From Nocardioides sp. (GTDB lineage Bacteria; Actinomycetota; Actinomycetes; Propionibacteriales; Nocardioidaceae), in the NCBI GenBank assembly GCA_003519585.1, contig DOWL01000036.1, forward strand, positions 32,876-57,813: 24,938 nt of DNA. The letters run 5' to 3'. Below the pieces are notes generated by a model. That model did no database searches. It worked only from the letters and a program-made list of their open reading frames with translations, and had not been told where the DNA came from. The first letter of the stretch is position 1. Every line of letters begins with the position of its first letter. The translations under genes were made by a program, and so were the position numbers. Of this stretch, positions 1 to 8,408 are shown one piece after another.

Positions 1-1029
1 CTTCGCGCTGACCTCCACGTCTTCGACCTGACTCAGGGACGCGACCTACTACCGAGCCATGTCGAACTCCCGGCTTCCCTCCGACGACGCGCCCTGGAAC
101 GGGCCGCTGAGCAAGGTGGTCAGTTGTCCGCCTTCAACCGTCTTACGGACGGCGACTTTTCGGCGCTCCTCGTGCCGGTCGGAACGCGGGACTCGGCCGC
201 CCTCGTTTTGCGCGTTCGAACTCCGGACGACGCGCCCGACCTCGTGCTCGCCCAGCACGCAGCCATGATCGCCGAGCTAGAGGTCGAGCGACGGGCGGCT
301 CGCGCCGCGAGAGCGCGGACTCGGGGCGCAGATCTTGCTCGCCGGATGCTCGACGGCAACATTGAGCCTGATGCGGCCCGAGCCCAACTTCGATCGCTCG
401 GGCTCGGCGACGGTCCTTGGATTGTGACGGCCTGGGCCGAGGTGACACCGCAAGGTCCCGCCGGGAGCGGAAACTCCTCGAAACTGGTCGACGCATTGGC
501 ATTCGTGGCATGGCCGCACCTTCACACGTTCGTCGAAGACACCCACCTGATCGTGGTTGAACACTCGAGAATGGAGAGCGGCCTCGACCTCGACGACCTC
601 GAAGTTACGATGGGCGCGAGCCAAACGTTCTCTGCGATGGCCCGCTTCGCGGACGCGTTCCGCGAAGCCCGTTGGGCGCTAGAGAGCGCACGCCAGGCTG
701 GACTCGCATCCGCCGTCTACGGTGCACACGGGTCGTACTTCATGCCCAACACCGTCGCCGAGGGAGAACTCGCCGTTCGCCGGCTCCTGGGTCCAGTCGT
801 GGACTACGACCAGGCCAACGACGCCCACCTGATGGAATCGCTCCAGGTGTACTTCGAGGTCAATCGATCGTGGCAGGCTGGCGCTCGCCGCCTCGGGATC
901 CACAAGCAGACCCTCGTCTACCGCCTCAAGAAGATTGAGGAGCTCACTGGAGCAGACCTTCGCGACTTCGGAGTGCAGGCCGAGCTGTACCTCGCCTTAC
1001 GAACCTGGCGGCTGTTGAATCCGACTTAG
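1..1029 (+). CDS. PucR-family transcriptional regulator, 5' end missing
   Basis: The frame is open from base 1 to the TAG at 1027-1029 (342 codons), so the true start lies upstream of the window; the in-frame TTG at 124 is only an internal codon. The last 60 residues form the typical PucR C-terminal helix-turn-helix: a segment with YFEVNRSWQAGARRLGIHKQ followed by TLVYRLKKIEELTG and a final LALRTWRLL helix. The N-terminal part looks like the sensory region that precedes this domain in the family, with an Arg/Ala-rich helix around codons 95-115. PucR proteins control purine, amine and amino-acid catabolism and often act on neighbouring operons. The gene converges on purU and lies next to the demethylase operon, so it is a candidate local regulator, probably binding in the divergent region 4480-4703. 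The family call is firm; ligand and targets are inference. Confidence 0.88.
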   Translation, partial: LRADLHVFDLTQGRDLLPSHVELPASLRRRALERAAEQGGQLSAFNRLTDGDFSALLVPVGTRDSAALVLRVRTPDDAPDLVLAQHAAMIAELEVERRAARAARARTRGADLARRMLDGNIEPDAARAQLRSLGLGDGPWIVTAWAEVTPQGPAGSGNSSKLVDALAFVAWPHLHTFVEDTHLIVVEHSRMESGLDLDDLEVTMGASQTFSAMARFADAFREARWALESARQAGLASAVYGAHGSYFMPNTVAEGELAVRRLLGPVVDYDQANDAHLMESLQVYFEVNRSWQAGARRLGIHKQTLVYRLKKIEELTGADLRDFGVQAELYLALRTWRLLNPT

Positions 1030-1180
1030 GTGCGCACGTCTCATTAGCCGTCGCGGCGTGGTCAGTTGCATCCCAGAATAATGTTCTCTCCGAATGGCGG
1101 AGTGCTCTCGGGATTCGCCACGGATTCGACAGGCTCGGTCCGATCGCCGGTCACGGCGCTCTCGGCGATACCACCCGCGA
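1030..1180. other. Convergent intergenic region with small hairpin
   Basis: This lies between the 3' ends of the pucR-like gene and purU. It holds a small perfect stem at 1088-1102 (CTCCG, 5-nt loop, CGGAG) without a T-run, so it is at best a weak terminator. It also holds the 11-mer TCGACAGGCTC at 1126-1136, which recurs at 11277-11287 upstream of pdxS. No gene is seen. Confidence 0.35.
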
Positions 1181-2035
1181 TCATCGGAAAACCACAGTCC
1201 GAGAGCCATTCAGCAGCACCCTGTATTCGGCGTGCGCGGTCACGGCCCGAGCCAGGGCAAGGGCCTCAAGATCGCGCCCGGTAGCCGTCAGGTCCACGGC
1301 AGAGCTCGAGTGATCGACCCGGGTGAAGTCCTGCTCGATAATGGGTCCTTCATCGAGTTCGGCGGTGACATAGTGCGCGGTCGCGCCGATCACCTTCACG
1401 CCGCGTGCGTGAGCTTGGTAGTACGGCCGAGCTCCCTTGAAGCTGGGCAGCAGACTGTGGTGGATGTTGATCGCTCGTCCCGCCAGTTCGCGACACAACG
1501 TGTCGGAGAGGATCTGCATGTAGCGGGCCAGGACGACGAGATCAGCATCATGGGCAGCAATGAGCTTGCGGAGTTCGTCCTCGGCCTGCTCCTTGGTTTC
1601 ACCCGTGACCGGCACGTGGTGGAACTCGATCCCGTGCCACTCCACGAGTTCGCGAAAGTCTTCGTGGTTGGAGACGACCGCAACGATCTCGGCGGGCAGC
1701 GAGCCAGTTCGCGAGCGATGGAGCAGGTCGTTTAGACAGTGTCCCTGCTTAGATACCATCACCAGCGCACGCTGCCGATGGCTCGGATCCTGGATCGCCC
1801 ACTCAGCCTCGAGAGGGTGGGCGACAGCGGCGGCAAACTCTTCCCGAATCGTCGCGACGGAGATCGGATCTTCGGATGCAGCGTGAATCCGGAGAAAGAA
1901 CAGGCCAGTGTCATCGTCACCGAATTGCTGGCTGTCGCGGATCGTGAAGCCACGGTCGGCGAGGAACCCTGCCACGGCGGCCACGATGCCGGGCCGGTCG
2001 ACACAAGAGAGCGTCAGGACCAGGTCGTTGTTCAC
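1181..2035 (-). CDS. purU: Formyltetrahydrofolate deformylase PurU
   Basis: The enzyme hydrolyses 10-formyl-THF to formate and THF in the cytoplasm. The 284-residue length is normal for PurU. Residues 1-85 are an N-terminal ACT domain (LTLSCVDRPGIVAAVAGFLA) and about 90-284 the formyltransferase-type catalytic domain. The Asn-His-Asp catalytic set is visible: N190 and H192 in INIHHSLLPSFKGARPY, and D228 in ELDEGPIIEQD. The start is GTG (2035-2033), overlapping the TGA of the upstream demethylase gene as GTGA, so the two are translationally coupled. PurU supplies formyl groups for purine synthesis in E. coli. Next to a THF-dependent demethylase and across from folD, its more likely job here is disposal of the methyl carbon as formate and return of free THF. 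Confidence 0.95.
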   Translation of the reverse strand: MNNDLVLTLSCVDRPGIVAAVAGFLADRGFTIRDSQQFGDDDTGLFFLRIHAASEDPISVATIREEFAAAVAHPLEAEWAIQDPSHRQRALVMVSKQGHCLNDLLHRSRTGSLPAEIVAVVSNHEDFRELVEWHGIEFHHVPVTGETKEQAEDELRKLIAAHDADLVVLARYMQILSDTLCRELAGRAINIHHSLLPSFKGARPYYQAHARGVKVIGATAHYVTAELDEGPIIEQDFTRVDHSSSAVDLTATGRDLEALALARAVTAHAEYRVLLNGSRTVVFR

Positions 2036-4479
2036 TGCTTCGGCCTTTCGGACTTGGGATCGTACATTGGACTCAGAGAGGCGCGTGCCGATACTCGGCG
2101 CCCTGCCACGTCAACCTCGTACTGGCCGTCGTTGAACCACTCGCGCGGAACGACCTCAGTCGCTTCGACCCAAGCAAGAGCCACGGCTCCGCCAAGGGTG
2201 TGGCCGAACTGTGCCGAGACGACACGGCCAACCCGAACGCCATCGCGAAACACCGGCTCGTCGTGGAAGAGGAGCGGCTCTGGATCCGCCAGGACCAATT
2301 GGACCAAGCGGCGAGACACCCCTTCCGCCCGGCGCTTCTCGAGGGCCTCCTGCCCTAGGAAGCCTCCCGGCTTTTCCCATCGGACCGCGAAGGCAAGTCC
2401 GGCCTCAAGCGGGTTGTCTCCTGCTGAGATGTCGTGACCCCAGCTGCGGTAGCCCTTCTCGATCCGCAGTGAGTTCATGGCGTGATAGCCGACCGGTCGC
2501 AGTCCGTGCGGCTGACCCGCAGCCATAAGCGTCTCCCAGATGTGCCCGGCGCTCTCAGCGGGGATCAGTAGTTCCCAGCCGAGCTCGCCGACATACGTCA
2601 CGCGGGTGGCACGCACAAAGGTATGGCCGAGGTCGATCTCCCGCGAGGTTCCGAAGGGGAAGGCCTCGTTGGACAAGTCTGCGTCGGTTAGCGGAGCCAG
2701 CAGATCGCGGGCGTTCGGACCCATGACGGCGAGCATCGCCATCGTCCCGCTGACGTCAGCGACTGTGCAGAAGTCGTCGACGCCGATGTTTCGACGCAGG
2801 TGGGCGAGATCCCGGTTCACTGTCGCGGGGCCGGAGAGCACCAGGAACTCGTCTTCGGCCACGCGCGTTACTGTCACGTCGGCCACGATGCCGCCGTGGG
2901 CGTCAAGCCACTGGGTATACGTGATCCGACCAACAGCGGTGTCAACGTCGTTAACTGATACTCGGTTCAGAACACGAACCGCGTCGCGGCCCTGAACCAA
3001 CAACTTGCCGAACGATGAGGTGTCGATCATGCCGACGGCCTCTCGGACTGCCTGGTGCTCAGCCGCGGAGTGCTCGAACCAATTCGGGCGACCGAACGAG
3101 TACTCGTACTGACGCTCTACGCCGTCCGGGGCGTACCAATTCGCGCGCTCCCAGCCAGCGAGCTCGCCAAACACCGCCCCAGCTGCCCTCGTCTGCTCAT
3201 ACAGCGGGCTGACTCGTAGTCGCCGTGCGCTCGTGCGCTGCTGGAACGGCCAGTGCACCTCATACGACAGATCCAGCGTCTCGACGACCCGCTCGGCAAG
3301 AAAGCGTGGATTCATCTCGTGACGCTGCACACGTCCCAAATCAGTTTCGGGAAGGTCGATCGGGCTCCGGCCGTCGACGATCCAGTCGGCCAGGACCGAA
3401 CCAGCCCCAGGTCCGGAGAGGAAACCGACGGAATTGAAGCCAGCTGCGACGAAGTAGTTGGCCAGCTCAGCGGCCTCGCCGAAGTGGTACTGGCCATCGG
3501 GAGTGAAGCTTTCAGGACCACAGAAGTGCAGTCGGATTCCGGCGTCGCCCAGGATCGGGACGCGCTCGATCATCCGCTCGTAGAACGGACCGAGATGGTC
3601 CCAATCCTCGGGCAGCTGCAGGTACCCCTTGGAGTCGGGGATGCCGTCGATCGCCCACGCATAACTGCCAGGCTCGAAGAAGCCCACCATGAGAGCGCCG
3701 GCTTCATCCTTTACGTATGAGTATTCGTCGCCGCTCTTGATAGTCGGGAGGTTGCGCGGAAGGCCGTCGATCGCCTCGGTCACGATGTAGTAGTGCGCAA
3801 GAGCCTGGAGAGGAACGCTGACGCCGGCCAAGGCGCCGAACTCCCTGCCCCACATGCCGGTCGCGTTGACGACGTACTCGGCCTCGATGTCTCCCGCCGT
3901 CGTACGGACGCCTGTCACCCGGCGGCCCGACGTCGCAATTCCGTTGACCGTTACACCCTCTACAACCCGGGCGCCCCGCTGCGTCGCACCGCGAGCAAGC
4001 GAGATGGTGGTGTCGGTGGCGCTACCGCGGCCGTCATTCGGAAAGTGGAGGCTGCCATATAGACCGTCCGGGTTCAGCAGCGGGTGGAGCTCCAGGGTCC
4101 GTTCGACGTCAAGCAGTTCGGCCACGATGCCATTACCACTGACGGCAGACGCTAGATGTTGGAGCTCAACGAGGCGGTCCGGCGAGGTGGCTAGATTCAT
4201 GGTCCCTGTGCGGACGAAACCAGTGGAGAACCCGGTGTCCGTCTCAAGGTCTTGGAAGACCTCAAGACTTCGCTGAACGACTTCTCTCGTGCCCCAGGTT
4301 CCGCGAGCCTGCGTAACAAGGCCGGCCGCGTGCCACGTAGTCCCGGAGGTCAATGTGTTGCTTTCAAGCAAGACGACATCGGTCCACCCTCGCCGTGCGA
4401 GGTGATATGCCGTACTCGCGCCGATGATCCCGCCGCCGACGATCACGACCTGGGCTCGTGCGGGGAGCTGCTGTGCCAT
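2032..4479 (-). CDS. Folate-linked FAD amine demethylase (dimethylglycine/sarcosine dehydrogenase or MABO type)
   Basis: This 815-residue flavoenzyme oxidatively removes an N-methyl group and passes the carbon to THF as methylene-THF. Domains run in the usual order. A DAO/FAD fold covers about 8-370, with GGGIIGAS near residues 15-22. A short FAO_M-type segment lies around 375-440. The GCV_T folate-binding region and its C-terminal barrel cover about 440-810. The motif SGTTWHAAGL (W49, H50) matches the site where family members bind FAD covalently through the His. An ATG exists 34 codons upstream in frame (4581), but the ATG at 4479 is preferred: it has AAAGGGTGG just upstream and puts the Rossmann motif at the family's usual distance from the start. 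Dimethylglycine, sarcosine and gamma-N-methylaminobutyrate enzymes share this layout, so the substrate cannot be read from sequence. The co-oriented etfBA pair suggests a dehydrogenase using ETF rather than an oxidase. It is coupled to purU by a 4-bp overlap. Confidence 0.9.
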   Translation of the reverse strand: MAQQLPARAQVVIVGGGIIGASTAYHLARRGWTDVVLLESNTLTSGTTWHAAGLVTQARGTWGTREVVQRSLEVFQDLETDTGFSTGFVRTGTMNLATSPDRLVELQHLASAVSGNGIVAELLDVERTLELHPLLNPDGLYGSLHFPNDGRGSATDTTISLARGATQRGARVVEGVTVNGIATSGRRVTGVRTTAGDIEAEYVVNATGMWGREFGALAGVSVPLQALAHYYIVTEAIDGLPRNLPTIKSGDEYSYVKDEAGALMVGFFEPGSYAWAIDGIPDSKGYLQLPEDWDHLGPFYERMIERVPILGDAGIRLHFCGPESFTPDGQYHFGEAAELANYFVAAGFNSVGFLSGPGAGSVLADWIVDGRSPIDLPETDLGRVQRHEMNPRFLAERVVETLDLSYEVHWPFQQRTSARRLRVSPLYEQTRAAGAVFGELAGWERANWYAPDGVERQYEYSFGRPNWFEHSAAEHQAVREAVGMIDTSSFGKLLVQGRDAVRVLNRVSVNDVDTAVGRITYTQWLDAHGGIVADVTVTRVAEDEFLVLSGPATVNRDLAHLRRNIGVDDFCTVADVSGTMAMLAVMGPNARDLLAPLTDADLSNEAFPFGTSREIDLGHTFVRATRVTYVGELGWELLIPAESAGHIWETLMAAGQPHGLRPVGYHAMNSLRIEKGYRSWGHDISAGDNPLEAGLAFAVRWEKPGGFLGQEALEKRRAEGVSRRLVQLVLADPEPLLFHDEPVFRDGVRVGRVVSAQFGHTLGGAVALAWVEATEVVPREWFNDGQYEVDVAGRRVSARASLSPMYDPKSERPKQ

Positions 4480-4703
4480 TGGGCCACCCTTTCGTTCAGA
4501 AGGCCACGATCTCCCGGCGCTCAGCCGCGTGCCATCCGACGGCACATCGAACCTGGCGCCTCCGACTGTGCGATCGACCAATGGTGCTCGTGCCCTGAGT
4601 CAGGGACGGTTCCTCTACCGCTTGCGCCGGTTCGACCTCTGGCCCAGCGAGACAAACGGGGCAGTACAAGGGTTTGTGCCGAACACGACCAGGAGGATGG
4701 CTA
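4480..4703. promoter_or_regulatory. Divergent promoter region of the demethylase and folD operons
   Basis: These 224 bp separate the divergent starts of the demethylase-purU operon and the folD-etfBA-folP operon, so both promoters should lie here. Visible structures are the 13-bp perfect palindrome at 4593-4605 and a GTGCC/GGCAC inverted repeat at 4529-4545. The folD ribosome binding site AGGAGG is at 4691-4696. No convincing -35/-10 pair could be picked by eye on either strand. Confidence 0.6.
4593..4605. promoter_or_regulatory. Palindromic operator candidate CCCTGAGTCAGGG
   Basis: This is a perfect 6+1+6 palindrome, CCCTGA-G-TCAGGG, lying near the middle of the divergent intergenic region. 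Its symmetry and position suit a dimeric regulator controlling both operons. The PucR-family protein at the left edge is the obvious candidate, but that link is inference. No second exact copy was noticed in the other intergenic regions of the window. Confidence 0.45.
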
Positions 4704-5600
4704 GTGGAGCCGGACCGTAGGGCAGTCGTCATCAACGGATCACTCGCTGCCCGCGACGTTAAGGAGTCGTTGCGCGCGCGCATCACGGCGCTCGAACGGC
4801 TCGGCCGCAAGCCTGGACTCGGCACTATCCTCGTAGGAGAGGACGCCGGGTCGCACTCGTATGTAGCGGGCAAGCACCGTGACTGTGCTGAGATCGGAAT
4901 CGACTCGATCCGGATCGACTTCCCGGCCAACGTGTCTCAAGAGCGCGTCCTTGATGCCGTTCGCAGGCTCAACAAGGATCCGCGTTGTTCCGGCTTTATC
5001 GTCCAGTTGCCGCTCCCGGCGCACATCGACATGCACGCCGTGTTGAACGCGATCGACCCCGATAAGGACGCTGACGGTCTCCACCCAGTCAACCTCGGCC
5101 GACTAGTGCTGAATCAGCCTGGCACGCTGCCCTGCACGCCGCGAGGCATCCTCGAGCTCCTACGAGGCAACGACGTGCCCATCACTGGGTCCCAGTTCTG
5201 CGTGATCGGATGCGGCACCACCGTCGGGAGACCGCTGGGGTTGATGCTGACCCGGCCGAGTGAGCACGCAACCGTGACGATGGTCAACGAGGCGACGATT
5301 GACGTAGCCGCCCATACACGCGTGGCGGATGTCGTTATCGCGGCCGCTGGGGTGGCGCACCTTGTCCAGCCCTACTGGATCAAGCCCGGCGCCACCGTGC
5401 TGTCGGTCGGCATCACGCGCACGGTCGAGGGCATCCTGGGAGACGTTCACCCTGACGTGGAAACCGTGGCGGGCAAATGGACCAGAGCCACCGGCGGTGT
5501 AGGGCCGATGACTCGCGCGATGCTCCTAAAGAATGTTGTCGAACTAGCCGAGCGCTCCGCCGGGATCCAGACCACCGGCAACGCGCTAGCAGCCTCGTGA
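4704..5600 (+). CDS. folD: Bifunctional methylene-THF dehydrogenase / methenyl-THF cyclohydrolase FolD
   Basis: FolD converts 5,10-methylene-THF to 10-formyl-THF with NADP. The start is the GTG at 4704, set by AGGAGG at 4691-4696 with a 7-nt spacer, giving 298 residues; a TTG start at 4674 would lack a ribosome site. The catalytic Tyr and Lys are at Y53 and K57 ([16 protein letters not shown]). [26 protein letters not shown] and the C-terminal [11 protein letters not shown] are all present. The nucleotide-binding loop reads GCGTTVGRP, where GRSxxVGxP is more usual; this variation suggests a paralogue adapted to a catabolic cluster rather than the housekeeping FolD. It oxidises the methylene-THF made by the divergent demethylase and hands formyl-THF to PurU. 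It is the first gene of the plus-strand operon, 31 bp before etfB. Confidence 0.95.
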   Translation: MEPDRRAVVINGSLAARDVKESLRARITALERLGRKPGLGTILVGEDAGSHSYVAGKHRDCAEIGIDSIRIDFPANVSQERVLDAVRRLNKDPRCSGFIVQLPLPAHIDMHAVLNAIDPDKDADGLHPVNLGRLVLNQPGTLPCTPRGILELLRGNDVPITGSQFCVIGCGTTVGRPLGLMLTRPSEHATVTMVNEATIDVAAHTRVADVVIAAAGVAHLVQPYWIKPGATVLSVGITRTVEGILGDVHPDVETVAGKWTRATGGVGPMTRAMLLKNVVELAERSAGIQTTGNALAAS

Positions 5601-5611
5601 GAGGTGGAACT

Positions 5612-5635
5612 GTGACCCGGAGCGAAGCCTCATGA
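5612..5635 (+). other. Possible 7-codon leader or remnant start before etfB
   Basis: Between folD and etfB there is a GTG at 5612 preceded by GAGGTGG (5601-5607). Its frame runs seven codons (VTRSEAS) to a TGA at 5633-5635 that overlaps the etfB ATG as ATGA. It could be a coupling leader peptide, or the old start of another gene cut off when etfBA was placed here. No function can be shown. Confidence 0.25.
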
Positions 5636-6420
5636 ACATTGTCGTCTGTGTGAAGTACGTTCCCGACGCCACTGCCGACCGGCAGTTCGAGTCGGACAAC
5701 ACCGTGGACCGTGTCGGCGTCGACGGGCTCCTGTCCGAGCTCGACGAGTACGCCGTCGAGCAGGCCCTCCAGATCAAGGAGAAGGCCGGCAACGACACCG
5801 AGGTCACCGCGGTGTGCATCGGCCCGGAGAAGGCCGTCGACGCCGTCCGCAAGGCGCTGCAGATGGGCGCCGACAAGGGCATCCACGTCGTCGACGACGC
5901 GATCGCCGGCTCCGACGCCGTCGCCACCTCGCTCGTCCTCGCCAAGGCCGTCGAGAAGGCCGGCCCGGCCGACCTTATCGTCTGCGGCATGGCCTCGACC
6001 GACGCCGTCATGAGCGTCGTCCCGGCGATGCTCGCCGAACGCCTCGACCTCCCGCAGGTCACCCTCGCCTCGGTCGTCGAGACCCAGGGCGACCAGGTCC
6101 GCGTCAAGCGCGACGGCGACACCGCGACCGAGGTCATCGGCGCGACGATGCCGCTCGTGCTGTCGGTCACCGACCAGTCCGGCGAGGCTCGCTACCCGTC
6201 GTTTAAGGGCATCATGGCCGCCAAGAAGAAGCCGCTCGAGACCTGGTCGCTCAGCGACATCGGTGTCGACGCCGGCGACGTCGGCCTGTCGGTCGCGTGG
6301 ACCGAGGTCGACGAGACCACGCCCCGCCCGCCGCGCACCGCCGGCGAGATCGTCAAGGACGAGGACAGCTCGGGGGCCACGGCGCTGACCGAGTTCCTCG
6401 CCGCCAAGAAATTCATCTGA
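5632..6420 (+). CDS. etfB: Electron transfer flavoprotein beta subunit
   Basis: The 262-residue protein matches EtfB in length and sequence. It opens with MNIVVCVKYVPD and has the segment LSELDEYAVEQALQIKEK. The recognition-loop region LPQVTLASVVE (about 140-150) and the end of the fold with ARYPSFKGIMAAKKKPLE are also present. EtfB carries AMP and, with EtfA, accepts electrons from flavin dehydrogenases and passes them to the quinone pool through ETF-quinone oxidoreductase. Its place directly after folD suggests service to the N-demethylase. GC content and codon use are clearly richer in G/C than in folD and the demethylase gene, more like a highly expressed host gene, which suggests recruitment from elsewhere. 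The start is the ATG at 5632, with GGAG about 8-9 nt upstream. Confidence 0.95.
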   Translation: MNIVVCVKYVPDATADRQFESDNTVDRVGVDGLLSELDEYAVEQALQIKEKAGNDTEVTAVCIGPEKAVDAVRKALQMGADKGIHVVDDAIAGSDAVATSLVLAKAVEKAGPADLIVCGMASTDAVMSVVPAMLAERLDLPQVTLASVVETQGDQVRVKRDGDTATEVIGATMPLVLSVTDQSGEARYPSFKGIMAAKKKPLETWSLSDIGVDAGDVGLSVAWTEVDETTPRPPRTAGEIVKDEDSSGATALTEFLAAKKFI

Positions 6421-6601
6421 AGACGAAGCAAGGACCGGCGAATCAAGTCGGTCAGCTCGAAGACGGCCGGGCATCGTCGATGAGATTTCGTGTCTCCGTG
6501 GGGCGACGAAATTTTGTTCAGTCATACGTCGGCGGTGCCCGGCGCCCCACATCAAGGTCGAGTCGTGGCAGCGGCTCACCGCTCGTGCCGAGGAGGCCGT
6601 A
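6421..6601. other. 181-bp spacer splitting etfB from etfA, with inverted repeat
   Basis: etfB and etfA are commonly adjacent with a short gap, but here 181 bp of less GC-rich sequence separate them. It contains a perfect inverted repeat, ATTTCGT at 6485-6491 and ACGAAAT at 6506-6512 (14-nt spacing), and ends in the strong etfA ribosome site AGGAGG at 6591-6596. The repeat could be an operator for a separate etfA promoter or a scar of a lost gene. No gene is seen in it. Confidence 0.4.
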
Positions 6602-7567
6602 ATGTCTGAAGTTCTCGTTCTCATCGACCACGTCGACGGCGCCGTGCGCAAGCCGACGTACGAGCTCCTGACCATCGCCAAGCGGCTCGGCGAGCCGTCC
6701 GCGGTCTTCATCGGCAGCGGAGCCCAGGGCGCCGAGGTAGCCGAGAAGGTCAAGGCGCACGGCGCGGAGAAGGTCTACGTCGTCGACGACGCGCAGATCA
6801 AGGGCTACCTGGTGGCCCCGAAGGCCGAGGCGCTGCAGCAGCTCGCCGAGAAGGCCCAGTCGGGTGGGGGCCTCGCCGCGATTCTGATCCCCTCCACCTC
6901 GGAGGGCAAGGAGATCGCCGGTCGCCTGGCGATCAAGATCGGCTCGGGCCTCATCACCGACGCCGTCGACGTGCAGGAGGGCGGGGTGACCACGCAGAGC
7001 GTGTTCGCCGGCAACTTCACCCTGACCGGCAAGGTCACCAAGGGCACGCCGATCATCACGGTGAAGCCGAACTCCGCTGCTCCGGAGGAGTCCGCGGGTG
7101 CGGGCGCCGTTGAGGAGTTCGCGGCGACCATCTCGGACTCGGCGAAGAAGGCGCAGATCGTGGCCTCGCAGCCGCGGAAGGCGACCGGTCGCCCCGAGCT
7201 CACCGAGGCCGCGATCGTGGTCTCCGGTGGTCGTGGCACCGGCGGCAACTTCGAGCCGATCGAGGGCATGGCCGACGCCCTGGGCGCGGCGGTCGGCGCC
7301 TCGCGTGCCGCGGTCGACTCCGGCTGGATGCCGCACTCCTTCCAGGTCGGCCAGACGGGCAAGACCGTGTCGCCGCAGCTGTACGTTGCCGCCGGCATCT
7401 CCGGTGCGATCCAGCACCGCGCCGGCATGCAGACCTCGAAGACGATCGTGGCCGTCAACAAGGACGAGGAAGCCCCGATCTTCGAGCTGGTCGACTTCGG
7501 TGTGGTCGGTGACCTGAACACGGTCCTCTCGGCCGCCGCCGACGCGATCAACCAGCGCAAGGACTAA
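6602..7567 (+). CDS. etfA: Electron transfer flavoprotein alpha subunit
   Basis: The 321-residue protein is full length for EtfA. The N-terminal domain starts MSEVLVLIDHVDGAVRKPTY. The C-terminal FAD-binding domain begins with VVSGGRGTGGNFEPIEGMAD (about 204-223). It continues through GASRAAVDSGWMPHSFQVGQ and TGKTVSPQLYVAAGISGAI to the closing HRAGMQTSKTIVAVNKD and APIFELVDFGVVGDL. Together with EtfB it forms the heterodimer that carries electrons from flavoprotein dehydrogenases. The start ATG has AGGAGG 5 nt upstream. Composition is GC-rich like etfB and unlike folP, which follows after only 7 bp. The cluster position predicts the demethylase as electron donor; the needed ETF-quinone oxidoreductase is not in the window. 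Confidence 0.95.
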   Translation: MSEVLVLIDHVDGAVRKPTYELLTIAKRLGEPSAVFIGSGAQGAEVAEKVKAHGAEKVYVVDDAQIKGYLVAPKAEALQQLAEKAQSGGGLAAILIPSTSEGKEIAGRLAIKIGSGLITDAVDVQEGGVTTQSVFAGNFTLTGKVTKGTPIITVKPNSAAPEESAGAGAVEEFAATISDSAKKAQIVASQPRKATGRPELTEAAIVVSGGRGTGGNFEPIEGMADALGAAVGASRAAVDSGWMPHSFQVGQTGKTVSPQLYVAAGISGAIQHRAGMQTSKTIVAVNKDEEAPIFELVDFGVVGDLNTVLSAAADAINQRKD

Positions 7568-7574
7568 CAGAGAA

Positions 7575-8408
7575 TTGGTTGTCATCCTGGGAATCCTGAA
7601 CGTAACTCCGGACTCATTTTCCGATGGCGAACGATTCCGGGGCCCCGAGGATGCCATCGCAACCGGGATTCAGCTCTTCGCGGCGGGTGCCGACTTCGTT
7701 GATGTCGGCGGCGAGTCAACGCGTCCGGGAGCATTCCCCGTTGACGATGAGCTCGAACTTCAACGCGTCTTGCCGGTCGTTGAGGGGCTGGCAGCGGAAG
7801 GTGTCGCCGTCAGCGTCGACACCATGAAGGCAGGGGTAGCAGCCGCCTGCCTTGAGGCTGGCGCTGTGATGGTCAATGACGTCAGCGGCGGGCTTCACGA
7901 TCCTCCAATTCTCGCGACCGTGGCCGAGCAACACGCAACCCTTGTGCTATCGCATTGGCGGGGTCCGAGCCGGACTATGGCAACCCGTGCCGTCTACGAC
8001 GATGTCGTGGCCGAGGTGACAGCCCACCTGCGAGGTCGAGCGGATGCTGCTCGAGCCGCAGGCGTCCCCGAATCCCGACTCGTGCTGGACCCAGGGATCG
8101 GTTTCGGGAAAACCAGTGTCCATAACTGGCAACTTCTCGCGAATGTCGCAACGATCCTGGACCTCGGCTATCCGGTCATGATCGGCACGTCGCGAAAGTC
8201 CTTCCTCGGCGAGCTCACAGCTCAGGGTCGCGGAGCTCCGCCCACGGAGCGCGATGACTTGACCGCAATCACGTCAGCGCTGGCAGCGGTCTCCGGTTGC
8301 CAGTACGTCCGCGTCCATGACGTTGTTGCGACTCGGCGGGCTCTCGCTGTGGCCGACAGGTGGACCAGTGCTCTAGGGGCAGGTCTTGGACGACATCGAA
8401 AGACGTAG
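7575..8408 (+). CDS. folP: Dihydropteroate synthase
   Basis: FolP condenses 6-hydroxymethyl-dihydropterin diphosphate with p-aminobenzoate in folate synthesis. The 277-residue TIM-barrel protein carries all signature loops: GILNVTPDSFSDG near the N terminus, GGESTRPG, VSVDTMK, VNDVSGG, LDPGIGFGKT, IGTSRKSFLG and RVHDV. The start is TTG at 7575, with AAGGA about 11 nt upstream, both weak; the ORF begins almost directly at the first barrel strand, so a few N-terminal residues may have been lost. It lies 7 bp after etfA and closes the operon. folP is normally grouped with folate biosynthesis genes (folB, folK), which are absent here. In this setting it probably raises the THF pool used as methyl acceptor. 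Lower GC than etfA sets it apart from its upstream neighbour. Confidence 0.93.
   Translation: MVVILGILNVTPDSFSDGERFRGPEDAIATGIQLFAAGADFVDVGGESTRPGAFPVDDELELQRVLPVVEGLAAEGVAVSVDTMKAGVAAACLEAGAVMVNDVSGGLHDPPILATVAEQHATLVLSHWRGPSRTMATRAVYDDVVAEVTAHLRGRADAARAAGVPESRLVLDPGIGFGKTSVHNWQLLANVATILDLGYPVMIGTSRKSFLGELTAQGRGAPPTERDDLTAITSALAAVSGCQYVRVHDVVATRRALAVADRWTSALGAGLGRHRKT

Noticed and set aside
5413..7657. Long minus-strand frames opposite etfB and etfA
   Set aside because: The plus strand encodes complete EtfB and EtfA with all motifs; the antisense frames show composition-driven repeats of Gly, Arg, Asp and Val.
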